Source: Cristatella mucedo
Lineage: Eukaryota > Bryozoa > Phylactolaemata > Cristatellidae
Assembly: GCA_009760855.2 (NCBI GenBank)
Contig: WPIO01000078.1
Location: 1,522,501 to 1,586,500, forward strand
Direction: 5' to 3'
DNA length: 64,000 bases
The notes below the pieces were generated by a model. The model ran no database searches. It was not told where the DNA came from and saw nothing but the letters and a program-made list of their open reading frames with translations. Below, piece after piece: positions 1-11,984 of the stretch (the stretch's first letter is position 1; the number at the start of each line of letters is the position of its first letter). The position numbers and the translations under genes are program-made.

Positions 1-745
1 TGCCATAGCCACTGTGCTCGAAATGTAGGTGTCCTCTTTGATGGCAGCTTAAAATTTGAAAGCCTTGCTAAGAAAACTGGTTCTACTGTCGAAGATGAGG
101 GATTGTCTATTTGGTGGCTTGCTAAAAAATCTAACTAGCTCCCTGGTTTTGTGTGGGCCGGGCTACTGCAGTTCCGTTTTTGCTACGCTAGCAAAAATGG
201 CATCAAATCTCTGCAGCTAGTTATAAATATTGCTGCAAGCCTAGTCAACAAATTCCGGAGGTTCAGCGTGCTGTCTCCTTTGCAGAAGGAGCTTCGATAG
301 CTTCCGGTCGATCAACGGCTTCTCAGCACAATTATTATTCTGACCCACAAGGCCTGCCACGGTTTTGCTCCTACCTAGCTGAACTGCACCACTTTCAGCC
401 TCCTTGCACACCCAGATCCCCTATAGACAACAGAATTAGCTGCTCCATCCCTATGCTTAAAGACCGTTGTCGACTGAAGCTTTTGCTCTGCAGGTCCTAG
501 ACTCATAGGAACTCATTTCCACAATTCTTGTTTGTGATGTCTACTCTCCTGCTGCGACTGTCGAATATCCATACAGTCGTCTGCATCTGCTACTTCCATG
601 CCATTTACTCCCCCGACTGCTCTCCTGGCTCGGCTATGCTTCTCACTTTCTCTTTGTTACATGAGATTAAGTCTGTTGGCTGCCATTTAGGCTCGTTGTG
701 CTATAGCAAACTCTTTAAATATAACTCTTCATAGCAACACTCACT
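1..745 (+). mobile_element. LINE family A, degenerate 3' copy (left-truncated by window)
   Basis: This stretch aligns by eye with the last third of the intact LINE-A copy at 26386-29105, beginning at the part corresponding to about 28270. Shared landmarks are the phrase encoding the region after the YADD motif, the run coding for the thumb/C-terminal part, and the final block ending near the ATACAAAACTCTCC-like sequence. It has many substitutions and indels and no long open frame, so it is an old, dead copy. It lies in the intron upstream of the first visible DDX10-like exon. The 5' part lies outside the window. Confidence 0.75.
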
Positions 746-911
746 TGGCCAACTGATTCATTGCTCCGGAAAGATCTAAACTTATTTTAAATGCCTAATA
801 CTGCATAAAAGCTAGTCGCCATGAGAATGCATAGGCCAAAGTTTTGCATTGTGTAATAATGAACGCTTTTGTTGTATGCTTTTATGATACTAGGCAATTA
901 TTCCTCGAAAG

Positions 912-1594
912 TTGGCTTGCAACGATGATGATGGCGATGACAAGCCCGGTCGCATCGGCGGCATTGATGTAAGCAAAGCCATGGCCAGGCTTCGCCGTGC
1001 AGACGAAGAGGACAAAAAGGCATTCCGTGAACGGGTGAAGCGCAAGCATCAGGTAGGCATTCTGAGTTCCGCTTTTAACTACTTTTTTGTTGTCCACAAT
1101 TCCATTTCTATGAGGGGTTACGGTGCTCGCCCCGACCAAGGTCTGGCCGTGGTCGTGGGCTCGAGTCTGATGGCGTGCGTGAAGTGCCTGAAGAGATTTC
1201 CTCTCGTGGCGCTATACAAATGAACTATATTTTTTATTATCTTATTTGGTGCCTCGGCAGAAGCCAGACTGCCCATACATTATGGGCATAGTCTACAGCA
1301 TTGCATGGCTGCCGGTATAGTTGGCTCGAAGCCTAATATGTATAGGTACAGTGATAACAAATTAAAATTTGTAATAATTGGCATGCATACATTCAGACAT
1401 TTAAAATTATATTATATAAATGATTTGGTCAGAAGACCAACTTTTTTGATAGAATGTGCATGTAACAACGATACTGCTAGCGGTTCTCAACATATGTTGC
1501 AAAATAATGAATTTGACAACCAGATGCATCTGCAAGCACGATACCGGCAGCAGAGGAAAGCGTTGCTTATACAAACTTATACTCCCCCCCACAT

Positions 1595-1679
<85 letters not shown>

Positions 1680-4600
1680 TAAAACTTACAAACAGTACAC
1701 ACACCGACTAACTTGCACACGCTAACTCGTGTGCAGTAGTTCCTACTAGGCTTCATATAGAAATGGGACCTTTTCGAAATCAGCAAAATATGTATCGGGC
1801 CTGCATTTTAATTCCTTGAGGTCTGGTAAATGTCATATGTTCTGTTATATTTTCGTATCCATGGATTGCAAACTGGGTTTAGTTTTGAAAGCATAGGTTA
1901 TGGTTGTGATACGCCTCCAAAACTGGTGACGATGTACCTTTTACCAAGATCTGGGGTTCTCTGCTTGGCAAGATATGTATAACTACAATATTCGAGATTT
2001 TATTTGTTTCAGCACACCTCAGCCAGGCTTAACAAGCTTGTAGTATTATAGCCCCTAGGTCTTAGCAAGGGGCAAGAAACGCCTCCAGACCTAGGTATCT
2101 GGATCGATTCCTGAAGCTGGCAACGGAATAAGTACTATCCATATTGCACTTGGAGGATTGAAGCTCTATTCAGGCACTGTACAATATGTTATAATAATAA
2201 TAATAATATTGCACTTGATAAAGCGCCCTCAGAGAACTTAATCTCTTTCTAGGCGCTTTACATTTGCTGCAAAGTGATACGCAATAGAATAGTAAGTAAA
2301 ATCATGCTTGAAAAACAAACAAAATGAATAACATGGTTAGGGGTTACATGCACTGGGTCAGCATGCAAATGTGGTTAGTGGCAGCATGAACAGTGTCAGC
2401 ACGCATAAGCACATCGAGGACGAATCACAAGGACCCACTAAATGCTGTCCTAAATAGGTATGTTTTTAAGTTTCTTTTAAATGTGGTCAGGTCAGGGGAT
2501 GTTCTGATGCAGGTCGGGAGGGAGTTCCAGGCTGTGGGAGCATACGAGCTAAATGCACGGTCTCCAAAGGATTTAAGGTTTGTACGAGGTATTTCTAGAC
2601 TGTTGGATTCCGAAAAGCGAGTGGTACGATGCTTTGCCTGATGGGGTAGTATCTCTGAAAGATAGGCTGGAGCCATAGAATGAAGAGACCTAAAAGTGAG
2701 CGACAAAACCTTGAAGTCAATCCGTTGCTTGACTGGTAACCAGTGCAGGTCGGCGAGAAGTGGAGTAATGTGGCAACTGCGACACTCACGACAGACAAGC
2801 CTGGCTGCAGAGTTTTGCACCAGCTGCAATCGCCTGATCGCACATGCTGGTAGGCCAGTAAGCAGTGAGTTGCAGAAGTCGAGACGAGATGTCACGAATG
2901 CATGGACCAACTTGGACGTGGTATCCTTATCTAAACAAGCCCTAATTTTAGCAATGTTATGAAGCTGAAAATAGGCTGATTTGACTGTGGAGCTGATGTG
3001 GTCGTCTAACGAGAGGTCGCTTTGGAATATGACACCTGTTGGTTATAATAATAGTAAATTTGCATAGCATCCTCAGATAATCGAGGCTCTTTCTAAGCAC
3101 TTTATTCACGCTATCGAGAAAGCATGTTAATATGGATAGTGATGACGTGCACAGCATCAGCACGAATAAGCACACCAATGGCGATGCGAAAGGACCAAGC
3201 AAAAGCAGCAAGGTACTGGTGCATTTGTAGCTTTTTTAAATATCAAGTCAATGCATGTCGTAGCATCAGTCGGGATATATATATAATTCATTTGCATAGC
3301 ACCCCAAGAGAACTTAATCTCTATTCAGCCGCTTCACGTATGCCTCGGGGCTTGAGCCCGCGACCTCAGCCAGGCCTTGGTCGGGGCGAGCACCTTAACC
3401 GCTGGAGCAAACCAGTGGAGCATGAGAACTAAGGCACGATCTCTAAATGAATAGAGGCACAGCTAAACGACTTGAGTCAGCCGAGCAGTTGGTACGACTC
3501 TGAGCATGATTAGGAAGTAGTTCTGAGAGGTAGGCTGGAGCATGAGAATGAATCGACCTAACAGTGGCATAGCTTGGAAGTCGGTGCTGCTTGATGGGAA
3601 CCCAGTGCTGTTTGGCGACAAGTGGTGTAATGTGGCAACTAATGTAATATCTCTCAGTCCGTAACTCCACAAAGGCTCCGCAAAGTTAGTGTTATGAAGG
3701 AGAGTTTCTGCAGAGTACTCAAAGCCTAAGCGGCTTTTGATAAACATGCCCAAGTCAAGAGACTGCTATGCTCATCTGCTAAACAAGCCAGGCTGTCAGA
3801 GCTTTGCACCAAATGTCTGTCCCTGATTGCATAGACCTACAAGTAAGGAAATACGGAGGTTTAGACGTTATGTATCAAATGCCTGGGCTAACTTGGTTTT
3901 AGTTCCCTGTCAAAGCAGACCTGAATTTTTGCAACGTTAGATTGCCTTGAGGTCGTCTCGTGAAAGGTCACTTAGGAAAAGGACATTCAGATTCCGTGCA
4001 GATGCAAAACATGAGATCGTGGTAGAGCCCATTTTGAGGATTTTTATTCAATTTCTGAGTCCCACTAGGATTGCAAATAACTAGTAAGTTGGTTTTATCG
4101 TCATTCAGTTTAAGAAAGTTTGTTGCCATCCATGTACAGATCTACATGTAGCCAGGGAGTTGGGAGTTGACTGCTGGAAGGGATCCAAGCACATGTACAG
4201 CTGTGTAACGAATGCATAGAAATGAAGCTCTGGAGAAATGAAATAAAGCCTAGATGGTGCTTTAGCTATTTCATCTGTCAGAGTGATAGTTATACCATAT
4301 TGTATCTGGTCACCAGTTTTTCTTCCAATTTATTTATTTATTCTAATTTATTATATCAATACCCTTACCTCCCACAAGAGTAGTCGGCCTGCTATGCATT
4401 CATGCCAGCCACTCTGCCATAGTTACAGCTGACGGCTGGTTTCTGTTTTTGCACAGCAGTGCTTATGTTTAAGAAATTGTGCCCCCCCCCCGAATGAGCA
4501 CTGTAATTGCAGAACTAAAGCGGTTACATTTTGTACCCGGCAAATACGTATGCTACAGAAAGCCATGTAGTCCCATAGCACCGACAGTATGATCATGCAA

Positions 4601-5841
4601 CGATACTGCACATTTTAATGGAGATAGCTGGGTCTTCGGAGCTGGAGTGCATTAATATTGTTTCCTCATAGAGATGTGGCTTGAGGCACATGATCCGGAC
4701 CCGATCAAATGCTATTGGGCCCGATAATGTCAATCCAGTACATGTGGTACTTGAGTACTATAAGTCTACAGGCTAATTCGGGATACAAGATTAGCAATTA
4801 AACACTTGCTAGCGATTATGTTGCAAGCTAGTGAACCAGGTGTATTTGTGAAGCAAGTACGAATGCACACATTGGATATCCAGACAGCTGGGGTGAACAT
4901 GGCTAAATAATAAACGTCCACCTCCACAGAACACGTAAACCTTACAATACATTCTAACGATTACATTGCATTTGGCATTTTAGAAGCAGATTGAAAAGAG
5001 GGTGATAGCATCAGTGAGTAGTTGCATTCTTATACAACTATGCATTAAAGCAGCAGTGGTCATCTGACGTTCGAATCGATACAATATCAGTGCGAATGGA
5101 AAGAACCTTAGCATTCACTCAGGCAGTGTCTGCCTCCCGAAAGTGTTTCTGTGCTGGCGCTTGCAAGTCGATGGTCGCCGTGACTGTCTCTTATGTTCCT
5201 TTCCCGTCTTTTAGGAAGAGCGTATTAAGCGTAAAGAGCAGCTACGGGCCAAGAGACAAAAACAGACAGAAGCATCTGGAGACGTAAGTCCCAGCCTGTT
5301 CATGAGTGGTAGAGCATTTTGCACTGCAGTCAATGCACTCCTACATTATCGCAGCCTTTGGTTACCAATATCTGACTTCTTCCTATATGCTTTTTCAATA
5401 GGATGAGCCTACAGCCGTTTTGGAGTCTAGTGAAAAGTTTAACGTTGACGAACTGCCTGATCCTGATTCGTCAGGCGATGAGCAACACTCAGATGAGCCA
5501 AACAACGTAGACCGTCTCAAGTTGACTAGGCAGAAGCATCATTTAACCTCAAGTGAAAGCAGCTCTAACAGTGATGGCGACCAGGCAGCCGATTCTATCC
5601 ACGAGTATGTATTGCGAATGAGGCAAGCACTTCAGTAGTTCATATCAGTGCTTGCTGTCGCATTTAATAATAATAATAATACACTTGACAAAGTTGCTGG
5701 ATGCCTTCCTTCATTATATTCAGGTCAGGAAGTGAGTCCGAGCAGGAGCAAGCTGAAGAGGGTGGCTCCGATGACGACGAAAGCAATGCATGCCTTCGAG
5801 TGGATGAGGCACTAGCGCTAAAGCTGCTAGGTGCTAGCTAG
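912..5841 (+). CDS. DDX10: DDX10/Dbp4-like DEAD-box RNA helicase, C-terminal exons (5' part outside window)
   Basis: Four exons can be joined in frame: 912-1052, 5215-5283, 5402-5604 and 5724-5841 (stop TAG 5839-5841), with donors gtagg, gtaag and gtatg and AG acceptors. The 149-residue product starts with a charged stretch containing GIDVSKAMARLRRADEEDKK, continues with a Lys/Arg/Glu-rich segment (KRKHQ-EERIKRKEQLRAKRQ), then Ser/Asp/Glu-rich acidic low complexity, and ends DEALALKLLGAS. This order (basic coiled-coil-like tail, LPDPD motif, acidic stretch, hydrophobic end after D/E-E-x-x-L) matches my recollection of the DDX10/Dbp4 C-terminal extension. Members of that family are nucleolar RNA helicases needed for 18S rRNA maturation in the small-subunit processome. 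The helicase core is not in this window, so the assignment rests on the tail alone. An AATAAA at 6064-6069 is a fitting polyadenylation signal. An alternative is another nucleolar protein with a similar charged tail. Confidence 0.6.
1113..1238 (+). mobile_element. SINE S1 copy (tRNA-derived), 5' part degenerate
   Basis: It lies about 60 bp after the donor of the first DDX10-like exon. The sequence shows the S1 order: a tRNA-like segment with a GTCGTGGGCTCGAG box-B-like motif, then GTGAAGTGCCTGAA, AGAGAT..CTCT and TGGCGCTATACAAATGAA. Its 3' end resembles the LINE-B terminus. Confidence 0.7.
1605..1669 (+). repeat. (CA)n microsatellite
   Basis: A run of about 32 CA units is preceded by CATA-type repeats. 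It lies in the large intron between DDX10-like exons. The open frames across it are simple His/Thr or Val/Cys repeats and are not genes. Confidence 0.95.
2190..3035 (-). mobile_element. LINE family B, 5'-truncated antisense copy
   Basis: Read on the minus strand, this encodes the end of a CR1/L2-like reverse transcriptase ORF (2425-2910). Recognisable pieces are VTSRLDFCNSLLTGLPACAIRRLQLVQNSAARLV, the HWLPVKQRIDFKVL block and an AWNSLPT end. It then has a 3' UTR and ends in the hairpin-forming terminus and an (ATT)n tail, seen on the + strand as (AAT)n at 2192-2207. It is very close to the copy at 44107-45316, breaks off at the 5' side near 3035, and lies inside the DDX10-like intron in antisense orientation. 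Confidence 0.85.
3281..3432 (-). mobile_element. SINE S1 copy
   Basis: This is the reverse orientation of the S1 consensus seen at 33661-33812. It has ATTCATTTGCATAGC, then the paired GAGAACTTAATCTCT segment, then GCTTCAC, then CTCGGGGCTTGAGCCCGCGAC (box B on the minus strand) and a head ending near ACCGCTGG. A degenerate LINE-B copy follows directly. Confidence 0.8.
3440..4240 (-). mobile_element. LINE family B, old degenerate antisense copy
   Basis: Minus-strand pieces correspond to the LINE-B ORF: a CHITPLVAKQHWVPIKQH block near 3600, then blocks matching the region between the YVDD motif and the CNSLL motif near 3980-4200. No continuous frame survives. The 3' terminus is missing and an S1 SINE sits where it would be. 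Confidence 0.65.
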
Positions 5842-6063
5842 CACGTCAGCTTCTACGTTAGGTCAACCAAATATCCAACTACGCATGCTTGCTGTCACAC
5901 TGCCCGGCTAGTGAGCATGAATAGTCCCCTTGGGAACTGTCGTGACTCTGATGCCTTGTGAGTGCAGATCCGTTTCTGTTTCTTGTGTCAGCACTGGTCA
6001 GTCACGCATTTATAACGAATGGACCACTGATCGCACTGTTTTCAAGTGCAGCTTTGTCATGTT

Positions 6064-6069
6064 AATAAA
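6064..6069 (+). promoter_or_regulatory. Polyadenylation signal AATAAA, DDX10-like gene
   Basis: A canonical hexamer lies 223 bp after the stop of the + strand DDX10-like gene. A second AATAAA occurs near 6359. The convergent ARL6IP4 stop is at 6476-6478, so the two transcripts end within a few hundred bases of each other. Confidence 0.5.
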
Positions 6070-6475
6070 TATCTATATACAACTCAGTTCAGCAGCATGT
6101 ATTTGCTCTGAATTCTGTCGGTACATTGTATAAGATCCCATTGTGGCACAACGAGTCGGCTAAACAAATAACTGTTACTGACATGCAGCAGAATTACAGC
6201 TGACACGCAGGAGGATGCTTCATTTTTGGCAGTGATAACACTAAGCTCGGGTCAATCGCAGCTTCAAATGCTGGTGCACACACCGAGATGACTGTCTGTT
6301 CTGCAGAAGAGGCTGCATATGCTCTTAAAACAACAATGAAAAGCAGAGAAATTTAAGAATAAAGCATTGCCATAGACAATGAGCAGTGACGGTATGCAGA
6401 AATGCAGTCATCTTTGAAGGTACTGATGTACTTTCTATGCTGTAATTTGCAGATCTCGTCACATCGAGGATCTTC

Positions 6476-8391
6476 TTATCGTAACGTATTGGTACCTAGT
6501 CCCATTCGGGCTGCATAGTATGAGCCATCACCGAGTGTTGCCATCTGTCAAGCCAAAGCTAAATATGAGCGCTGTATAGTGGTCCACGTGCATGGTTCAG
6601 CAATGTGCACAGCATGTCAGGTTAGTCTTAAAACTACACAGAATGCCGAACAGAGCACTGGTGCATGCATAAATATAATCACAATAGTCGAACTGAACGG
6701 TATTAGTACCTTGTTTATTTCATCGTGTCTCTTTTTGGACACAATTTCTTCTATCACTTCACCATCCCCTTTAATTAAACTGAAATAGAACCGACGGCTT
6801 ACCAGACAGATGGCTTTAACAATCTGGAACATTTTCCACGATGACCAGAAAGCGCATACCTACCGATTACGCCCAGTTTCAGGATCATAGACCCGTCTTA
6901 CGACACTTTGTTGCTGCTCCCATGCTTCTTTCGTCATCGGCCCTTTCACTAAACCGCATAAGAAGAAAGGCTGATTTAACACATAAAAACACGTGGCAAA
7001 TTGGCCCGAGTCACTCGCTACGATCGCACCTATTTTGTCAATGACCCTTTCACTAAATAAGACTAAACACAATTGACAAAAAGATCTGGTCCGCTTTTGG
7101 CACAATCCTGTCCACATCTATGCATTAATGAAAATCAAGCTGATGCAAAACTTAATAGAGAGCAAGCACTTGTATCTTAGATGGACAATTAAAAGGGGCG
7201 ACTATATTTTTTGCTCCAGCTCAGAATCCCAGCCATTAGGATATCATTCTTAGCTACCAATGACACTTAGGGCCGACATAAGGTCAGAAGTCATAAGTCT
7301 CACTCTGGTTTCATGCTCACTCTGCCAATCCATTTCGGTGTGATGTGCATGGATGAACTTCCACAAGTAGCAATCCACCTACCAGTTTACACAATTTTCA
7401 GGTGGCAGCATACGGCCTTTGCTAGCTACACACCTGCTCCGATCACCTGTGAAATCGGGAATGTCTGTTACCTAAACCAAGGAAACAACCAGTCGAACAA
7501 ACTACCAACATATTTCCATCACATGAAGCACCTTTGCTCTACATGGGCAAATAATGTGCCTCAGTGCAATGAAAACTCAAGAACTCGCATATTCCTGCGG
7601 TGCTTTTATAATTATCTGTGTAGCACCCTAAGGGAACTTAATCTCTATTAGGCGTTTCACACCAGCGCCCAAATGTCGCAAGTAGAGTACCATATTTCCG
7701 TGCATAAACAGTAACATTATATAAATATATTTCATGTGTTGTGCATAGCACTCTACGAGAACTGTATCACTATCCAGGCGCTTTACATATGCCTTGAACT
7801 CACGACCGTGGTCGCTTAAGGCGAGCATCTTACCTCTCTTACCCCCCACCCATGTTACAGTAGTTTACCTGCGGATGTCATACAACGGTGCATGCACACT
7901 CCAGTGATCATATTGTTCTTCCCTGCATTCAGCTTCGGTCACAACTTATAATTGAGTGGGTCTGCTTTTGATCTCTCACCTATCTCTGAATTCCGCCCTC
8001 GAAGCCTCAAGAATTACCATCAGCGCTATTCGGGCGAATTTCAAACTGACGTAGCGGCCGGCTGTAGCTCACCGGCGGGGACAGCAGACGCCTCCTGTAT
8101 CGCATCGCTGGCTGCAGGAGGTAGCTCCACTGTGGCTCCTTGAGGTTCCGATGTTCTGTCTGCCCTACGATCGAGCGCAAAATCTGCACGAATCCGGAAT
8201 GAGCGAGACGCGAATGGATTCTCAGCGGCTACGTACGAGTGGCGGCGATTGCTACGCTTCTTTTCTTTGCTTTTCTTATGCTTTTCCTTATGCTTCTTGT
8301 GCTTTTCCTTGTGCTTTTTCAGTTTTTTCTTAGAGCTACCGCCCGGCTCAGCATCCGAACTCGCGGAGTGCGACCTCTTTGAGCGCTTCAT
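6476..8391 (-). CDS. ARL6IP4: ARL6IP4 (ADP-ribosylation factor-like 6-interacting protein 4), complete
   Basis: There are four exons on the minus strand: 8391-8073 (ATG at 8391-8389), 6948-6864, 6779-6710 and 6544-6476 (stop TAA). Donors are gtgag, gtagg and gtact, acceptors end in AG, and the phases (1, 2, 0) join without a break. The predicted protein has 180 aa. The N-terminus is Ser/Lys/Arg-rich (MKRSKRSHSASS, then tandem KKHKEKH-type heptads), typical of an SR-related nuclear protein. The conserved C-terminal core reads KGPMTKEAWEQQQS, RRVYDPETGR, LIKGDGEVIEEIVSKKRH and DEINK, which is diagnostic for the ARL6IP4/SRp25 family, linked to nuclear speckles and splice-site modulation. The last exon (MATLGDGSYYAARMGL) follows the family's ATRGD-type ending only loosely. 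A GTAAGT donor at 8811-8806 on the minus strand and an AG shortly before the ATG may mark a 5' UTR intron. The family length and motif order leave little doubt. Confidence 0.88.
7606..7665 (-). mobile_element. SINE S1 3'-end fragment
   Basis: It has the S1 terminal hairpin region in reverse orientation (TGTGTAGCACCCTAAGGGAACTTAATCTC in two short pieces, then GGCGTTTCAC). Only the tail remains. It lies within intron 1 of ARL6IP4. Confidence 0.6.
7735..7855 (-). mobile_element. SINE S1 copy, diverged
   Basis: It follows the S1 order in reverse: GCATAGCACTCTACGAGAAC, TATCCAGGCGCTTTACATATGCC, CTCACGACCGTGGTCG (box B region) and GCGAGCATCTTACC. It lies in ARL6IP4 intron 1, in the same orientation as the gene. 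Confidence 0.65.
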
Positions 8392-10560
8392 GCTATATGC
8401 TACAACAGCGGCCTTGACCTAGCGAGTGGCATCACAGTAGGTACAGTTTTCCATTATAGTTATAATTTTTAAAGTCTATTAGCTACAGCCCACTTATTAA
8501 ACTTCAAGCCTTGATCGTAGATATGTGCGTAACTTCGAAGGCGGCAGTTTTTATTCGAACGCGTGACTATTACCATTGCCTCCGCTCGGGATACCGGCCC
8601 GGCGTTGGTCTCCGCTCCATGCGTTCGGTCTGGCAGCTCTTACCGCGTAGCCCTTGCTAATAATGCGATACAGCTTGGAGAAATATTCGCGCTTCCTTCC
8701 TGCACGTCGAGACTTGGGTGGTTCCTCGAATTCCCGCGCAGCTTGTTAATTTAGTGATTTCGACTGAAATCGCCTTCCGCAGAAACCTGGGCGGCTCCAG
8801 CCGGTACTTACCGGTGTGAGGCTTATACCCTGAATGCTCTCACGTTGCTGGTCTTTGTAAGCAACAGCAATGCAGTCACTTTTTCATTTTGTGGCATCCT
8901 CGTAATGGCTATTCAAAGTTAGGATTAACCCGCAAGTGAACCTTATAAGAAATACAAAATGTGGCAGTCATGTTGAACCCGCTGAGGGTAGTGGCGTACG
9001 TCTTACCTGACAACCTAGGAACTATCAGGTGAAAGAATTCTCAACGAAACCTGACGGCTGCCAGCGGGCAATGTCATTTGACGTACGCGGTATTCTTTTG
9101 CCGTCTGCGATAGCCCATATGTCCATAACTTGGGCTTTATAACGTACAACATATTGTTACAAATGATCGTCGCAATTTTTATTGCGATATGGTGCTAAAA
9201 TTCCAGTGAGTATATTTAGGTCTTTCGGCATGTCTGCAAACCTATTAGGCCTTTAAAAAATAGGTGAATGGGCACTTCCTGCCCGACGGCTTACGCGCAG
9301 CCAACGCCGTCATGGACGCTTACCTCGATGCGAAAGCGGTACGTCAATGAGCCGGTGCGCAGAGTTTTGAATTATTGGCTGGCAGTGCAGCATGGCTATT
9401 TGACTCAGTGTGCAAGGCTGTATGTAGGTAGCTTAGCCTGGTTAGCTGTAGCTAGTGAAACGCTTGCATACTAAATCGGTTAGGTTCTGACATTGCTCGA
9501 GATTAATTGCTGTTTCTGTATTATATTGTTTGGGCGCAAAATATGGCATAATATATCATTAAGACGATGTAAAAGACCCAATTCAAGTGCTACTGAGTTG
9601 ATTGTGCTCTGGGCTTCGAAGTAAACGATGCTCTATGGCCGGTGCTGCACCGTCTGACCCTCATCGGCTGGTGCTGCTCTTCATTAAAGACTTTGCGGTG
9701 CGGACTAGTTGCATTGACACGTGGGCGTTCTTGAATGCTGCCGTATTCTGCAACCTTTGAAATTCCTGCATGTATTGGTGCCGCAACTACGTCACGTTAG
9801 CCGTGCTTCGGGGCGCCTGCTCTGCCAGTATTCGACCACAAGCATCTTTGAGGGCATTGAACCCGTTACGCACCGCGCTGTCCAGCAAAGTTCAGCTTTA
9901 GTTCGTTGGCCGCTCGGGCCCTTTCGTAATACTATCGCCGATGCGCATCGAAGAATATCGCTCGCAGCATATATTAGTCGCATATATATCGCAGCAACTA
10001 GTCGTAGTACCATCGAGAAGCTGATGTGCCCCCCCCCCCCAGCCTCCGGTGTGTGGTAGACAAGGTTTGTGGCTACTCGTTGGAACGAAGTGGGCATCAG
10101 TGAAGTCATGCGCAGCGTCATCTTGGCCGAAGAGCAGTCCGCATGCAGGAGCGTTAAAGAGCGTTTGCTCGAGCGAAACGTTAATTAACTAGCAACGTTT
10201 TATTTGATTGTAGAGATGCGTTCCTTGGTTTGATTTCTTGATGCTTGGCTTCTTGCGATTTAGTGTACCTTGGACTTTGTGGTTCGCAGGCACTGGGCAG
10301 TGCAAGTGCAGCCCGACCGCTAAAGGCAATCCAGAAAGGACACAACTACAAGATAGTCTGTAAGGCTTTCCCTGTACTTGCCCATCGAACGATCGGGTAG
10401 CTGATGCCCTGAGCTCGGCAGCACGACCGGCTAAAAGCCTGTCACTCCTGTCACCTGTGAGGAAGATGCGTGACGGCATAGCAGTCAGTTGCTTGGATCA
10501 TACCAGACCAGAGTGGCCAACTTGTGATATCTGACTAGGGCAGCTAGCTCCGAGGGAGGC
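8392..10560. other. Intergenic stretch, no gene recognised
   Basis: Upstream of ARL6IP4, this has moderate GC and only short ORFs (up to about 112 codons) without recognisable domains. There is a poly-C run at 10029-10039. The proximal part (8392-8850) should contain the ARL6IP4 promoter and possibly a non-coding first exon, but no TATA box or other clear core element stands out. Confidence 0.5.
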
Positions 10561-10566
10561 TGATCC

Positions 10567-11125
10567 ATAATGATAATAATAATAATAATATTAATACACT
10601 TGATAAAGTGCCCTCAGAGAACTCAATCTCTTTCTAGGCGCTTAACATTTGCTGCAAAGGAAACGCGATCGAATGGTGAGTGATATCATGCTTGATAAAC
10701 AACATGAATAACATGGTTAGGGGTGACATGTACAGGGTCAGCATGCAAGTGTCGTTTAGTGGGAACATGCACAGTGTCCTCACGCATAAGCACATGAAGG
10801 ACGAATCACATGGACCCATTAAATGCTGTCATATATAGGTGTGTTTTTAATTTCTTTTTAAATGTAGTCAAGTCAGGCTATGTGACTTCCAGGCTTTGGG
10901 AGCATACGAACTTAAGACGAGGTTTGTACGAGGTATGGGTAAACAGTTAGTTTCTGAAAAGTGGGTGGTACGATGCTTGGCCTGGTGGGGGAGTTGATGT
11001 GATAGGTAGGCTGGAGCCAAAGAATGAAGGGATCTAAAAATTGGCGACAAAACCTTGAAGTCGATCCGTTGCCTGACTGGTAACCAGTGCAGGTCGGTGA
11101 GAAGTGGTGTGATGTGGCAACTGTA
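10567..11125 (-). mobile_element. LINE family B, antisense copy with internal loss
   Basis: It has an (AAT)n tail at 10570-10592, then the LINE-B 3' terminus, 3' UTR and a shortened end of the ORF (10868-11050 minus: FRSLHSLAPAYLSHQLPHQA). Compared with 44107-44700, a piece around the AWNSLPT coding region is deleted. It stops near 11125, where a second (ATT)n-containing fragment begins. Confidence 0.8.
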
Positions 11126-11130
11126 ACTGC

Positions 11131-11133
<3 letters not shown>

Positions 11134-11170
<37 letters not shown>

Positions 11171-11480
11171 GCACCGTAAGAGAGCTAAATCTCTATGCAG
11201 TTGCTTTACGACTTACTGCAAGAGAATCGATAACCAAGGGTTAATTATGTGGGTAGCATCATGCTTAAATAAGGATCCAAAAGCAAATAAGTCCACCAGA
11301 AATTGCTGGAAATGAGTTCCAGTATTATGGTGCATCCCAACAAAAGGCCTGCTCAGCAAAAGATTTCCATTTCAGTTTGAGGGACAGTTAGATGACTAAA
11401 AGCTGAGGAGCTGGTGTCGCACGAGCTCACTTAGGGAGCTAGGGAGATCTGAAGGCATTCAATGTGGCTGCAGCTTTTAA
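11134..11480 (-). mobile_element. LINE-B-related fragment with (ATT)n tail, degenerate
   Basis: A run of about 12 ATT units (11134-11169) is followed by AGCACCGTAAGAGAGC, AAATCTCTATGCAG and GCTTTACGAC, the 3' terminal pattern of family B. Diverged body sequence follows (GAGTTCCAGTATTATGG). Its position directly behind the previous copy suggests either nested insertion or tandem landing. Confidence 0.6.
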
Positions 11481-11984
11481 ACCGCATGAAATGTCTCCAC
11501 CCGCCCGATCCCCTCACCTACCCTTACCACCGCAATCTTCCACCGGCCATCTGATGGCTCGGGGCATTTCTTGCTCATTGTGGGTCAACTGATACTATCT
11601 GGGCTACTTTTCTTCGTGTGCTCTGCTTTGTAAGGAGCTGCCCCTCTCATCCTAACATAGGGTTCTACTCTCCGTGGCCGTACATGCCCGGCTGCTCTTC
11701 GTGCTATGCAGCCGTTGTCTGTTTGAAGTAACTTGGCTTTGCCAAACTCTCGGGCCAGCCTGGCAACATAGGCAGATTTATTGGAAGGTCTTCGTGCACT
11801 TACTGTCCTCTCTGTGGCCTTGCCCTCCGGCAACTTGCCAGAGGGGTGCACACCTGTATTTCCCCTGTGGCAGGCTCTGGCAAGGCTGTGCAGAGGCCAT
11901 CTGCAGCAGCTTCAGCTCTTGCATGTCGAAGCAGTCGTGCATTGATCCGACAAGCTGACAGGATTTCAACACGGTCTACCTTTG

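Noticed and set aside
1407-1725. ORFs rich in His/Thr or Cys/Val
   Set aside because: They are translations of a CA repeat.
8806-8812. Minus-strand GTAAGT as donor of an ARL6IP4 5' UTR intron
   Set aside because: Plausible with an AG before the ATG, but non-coding exons cannot be verified from sequence alone.
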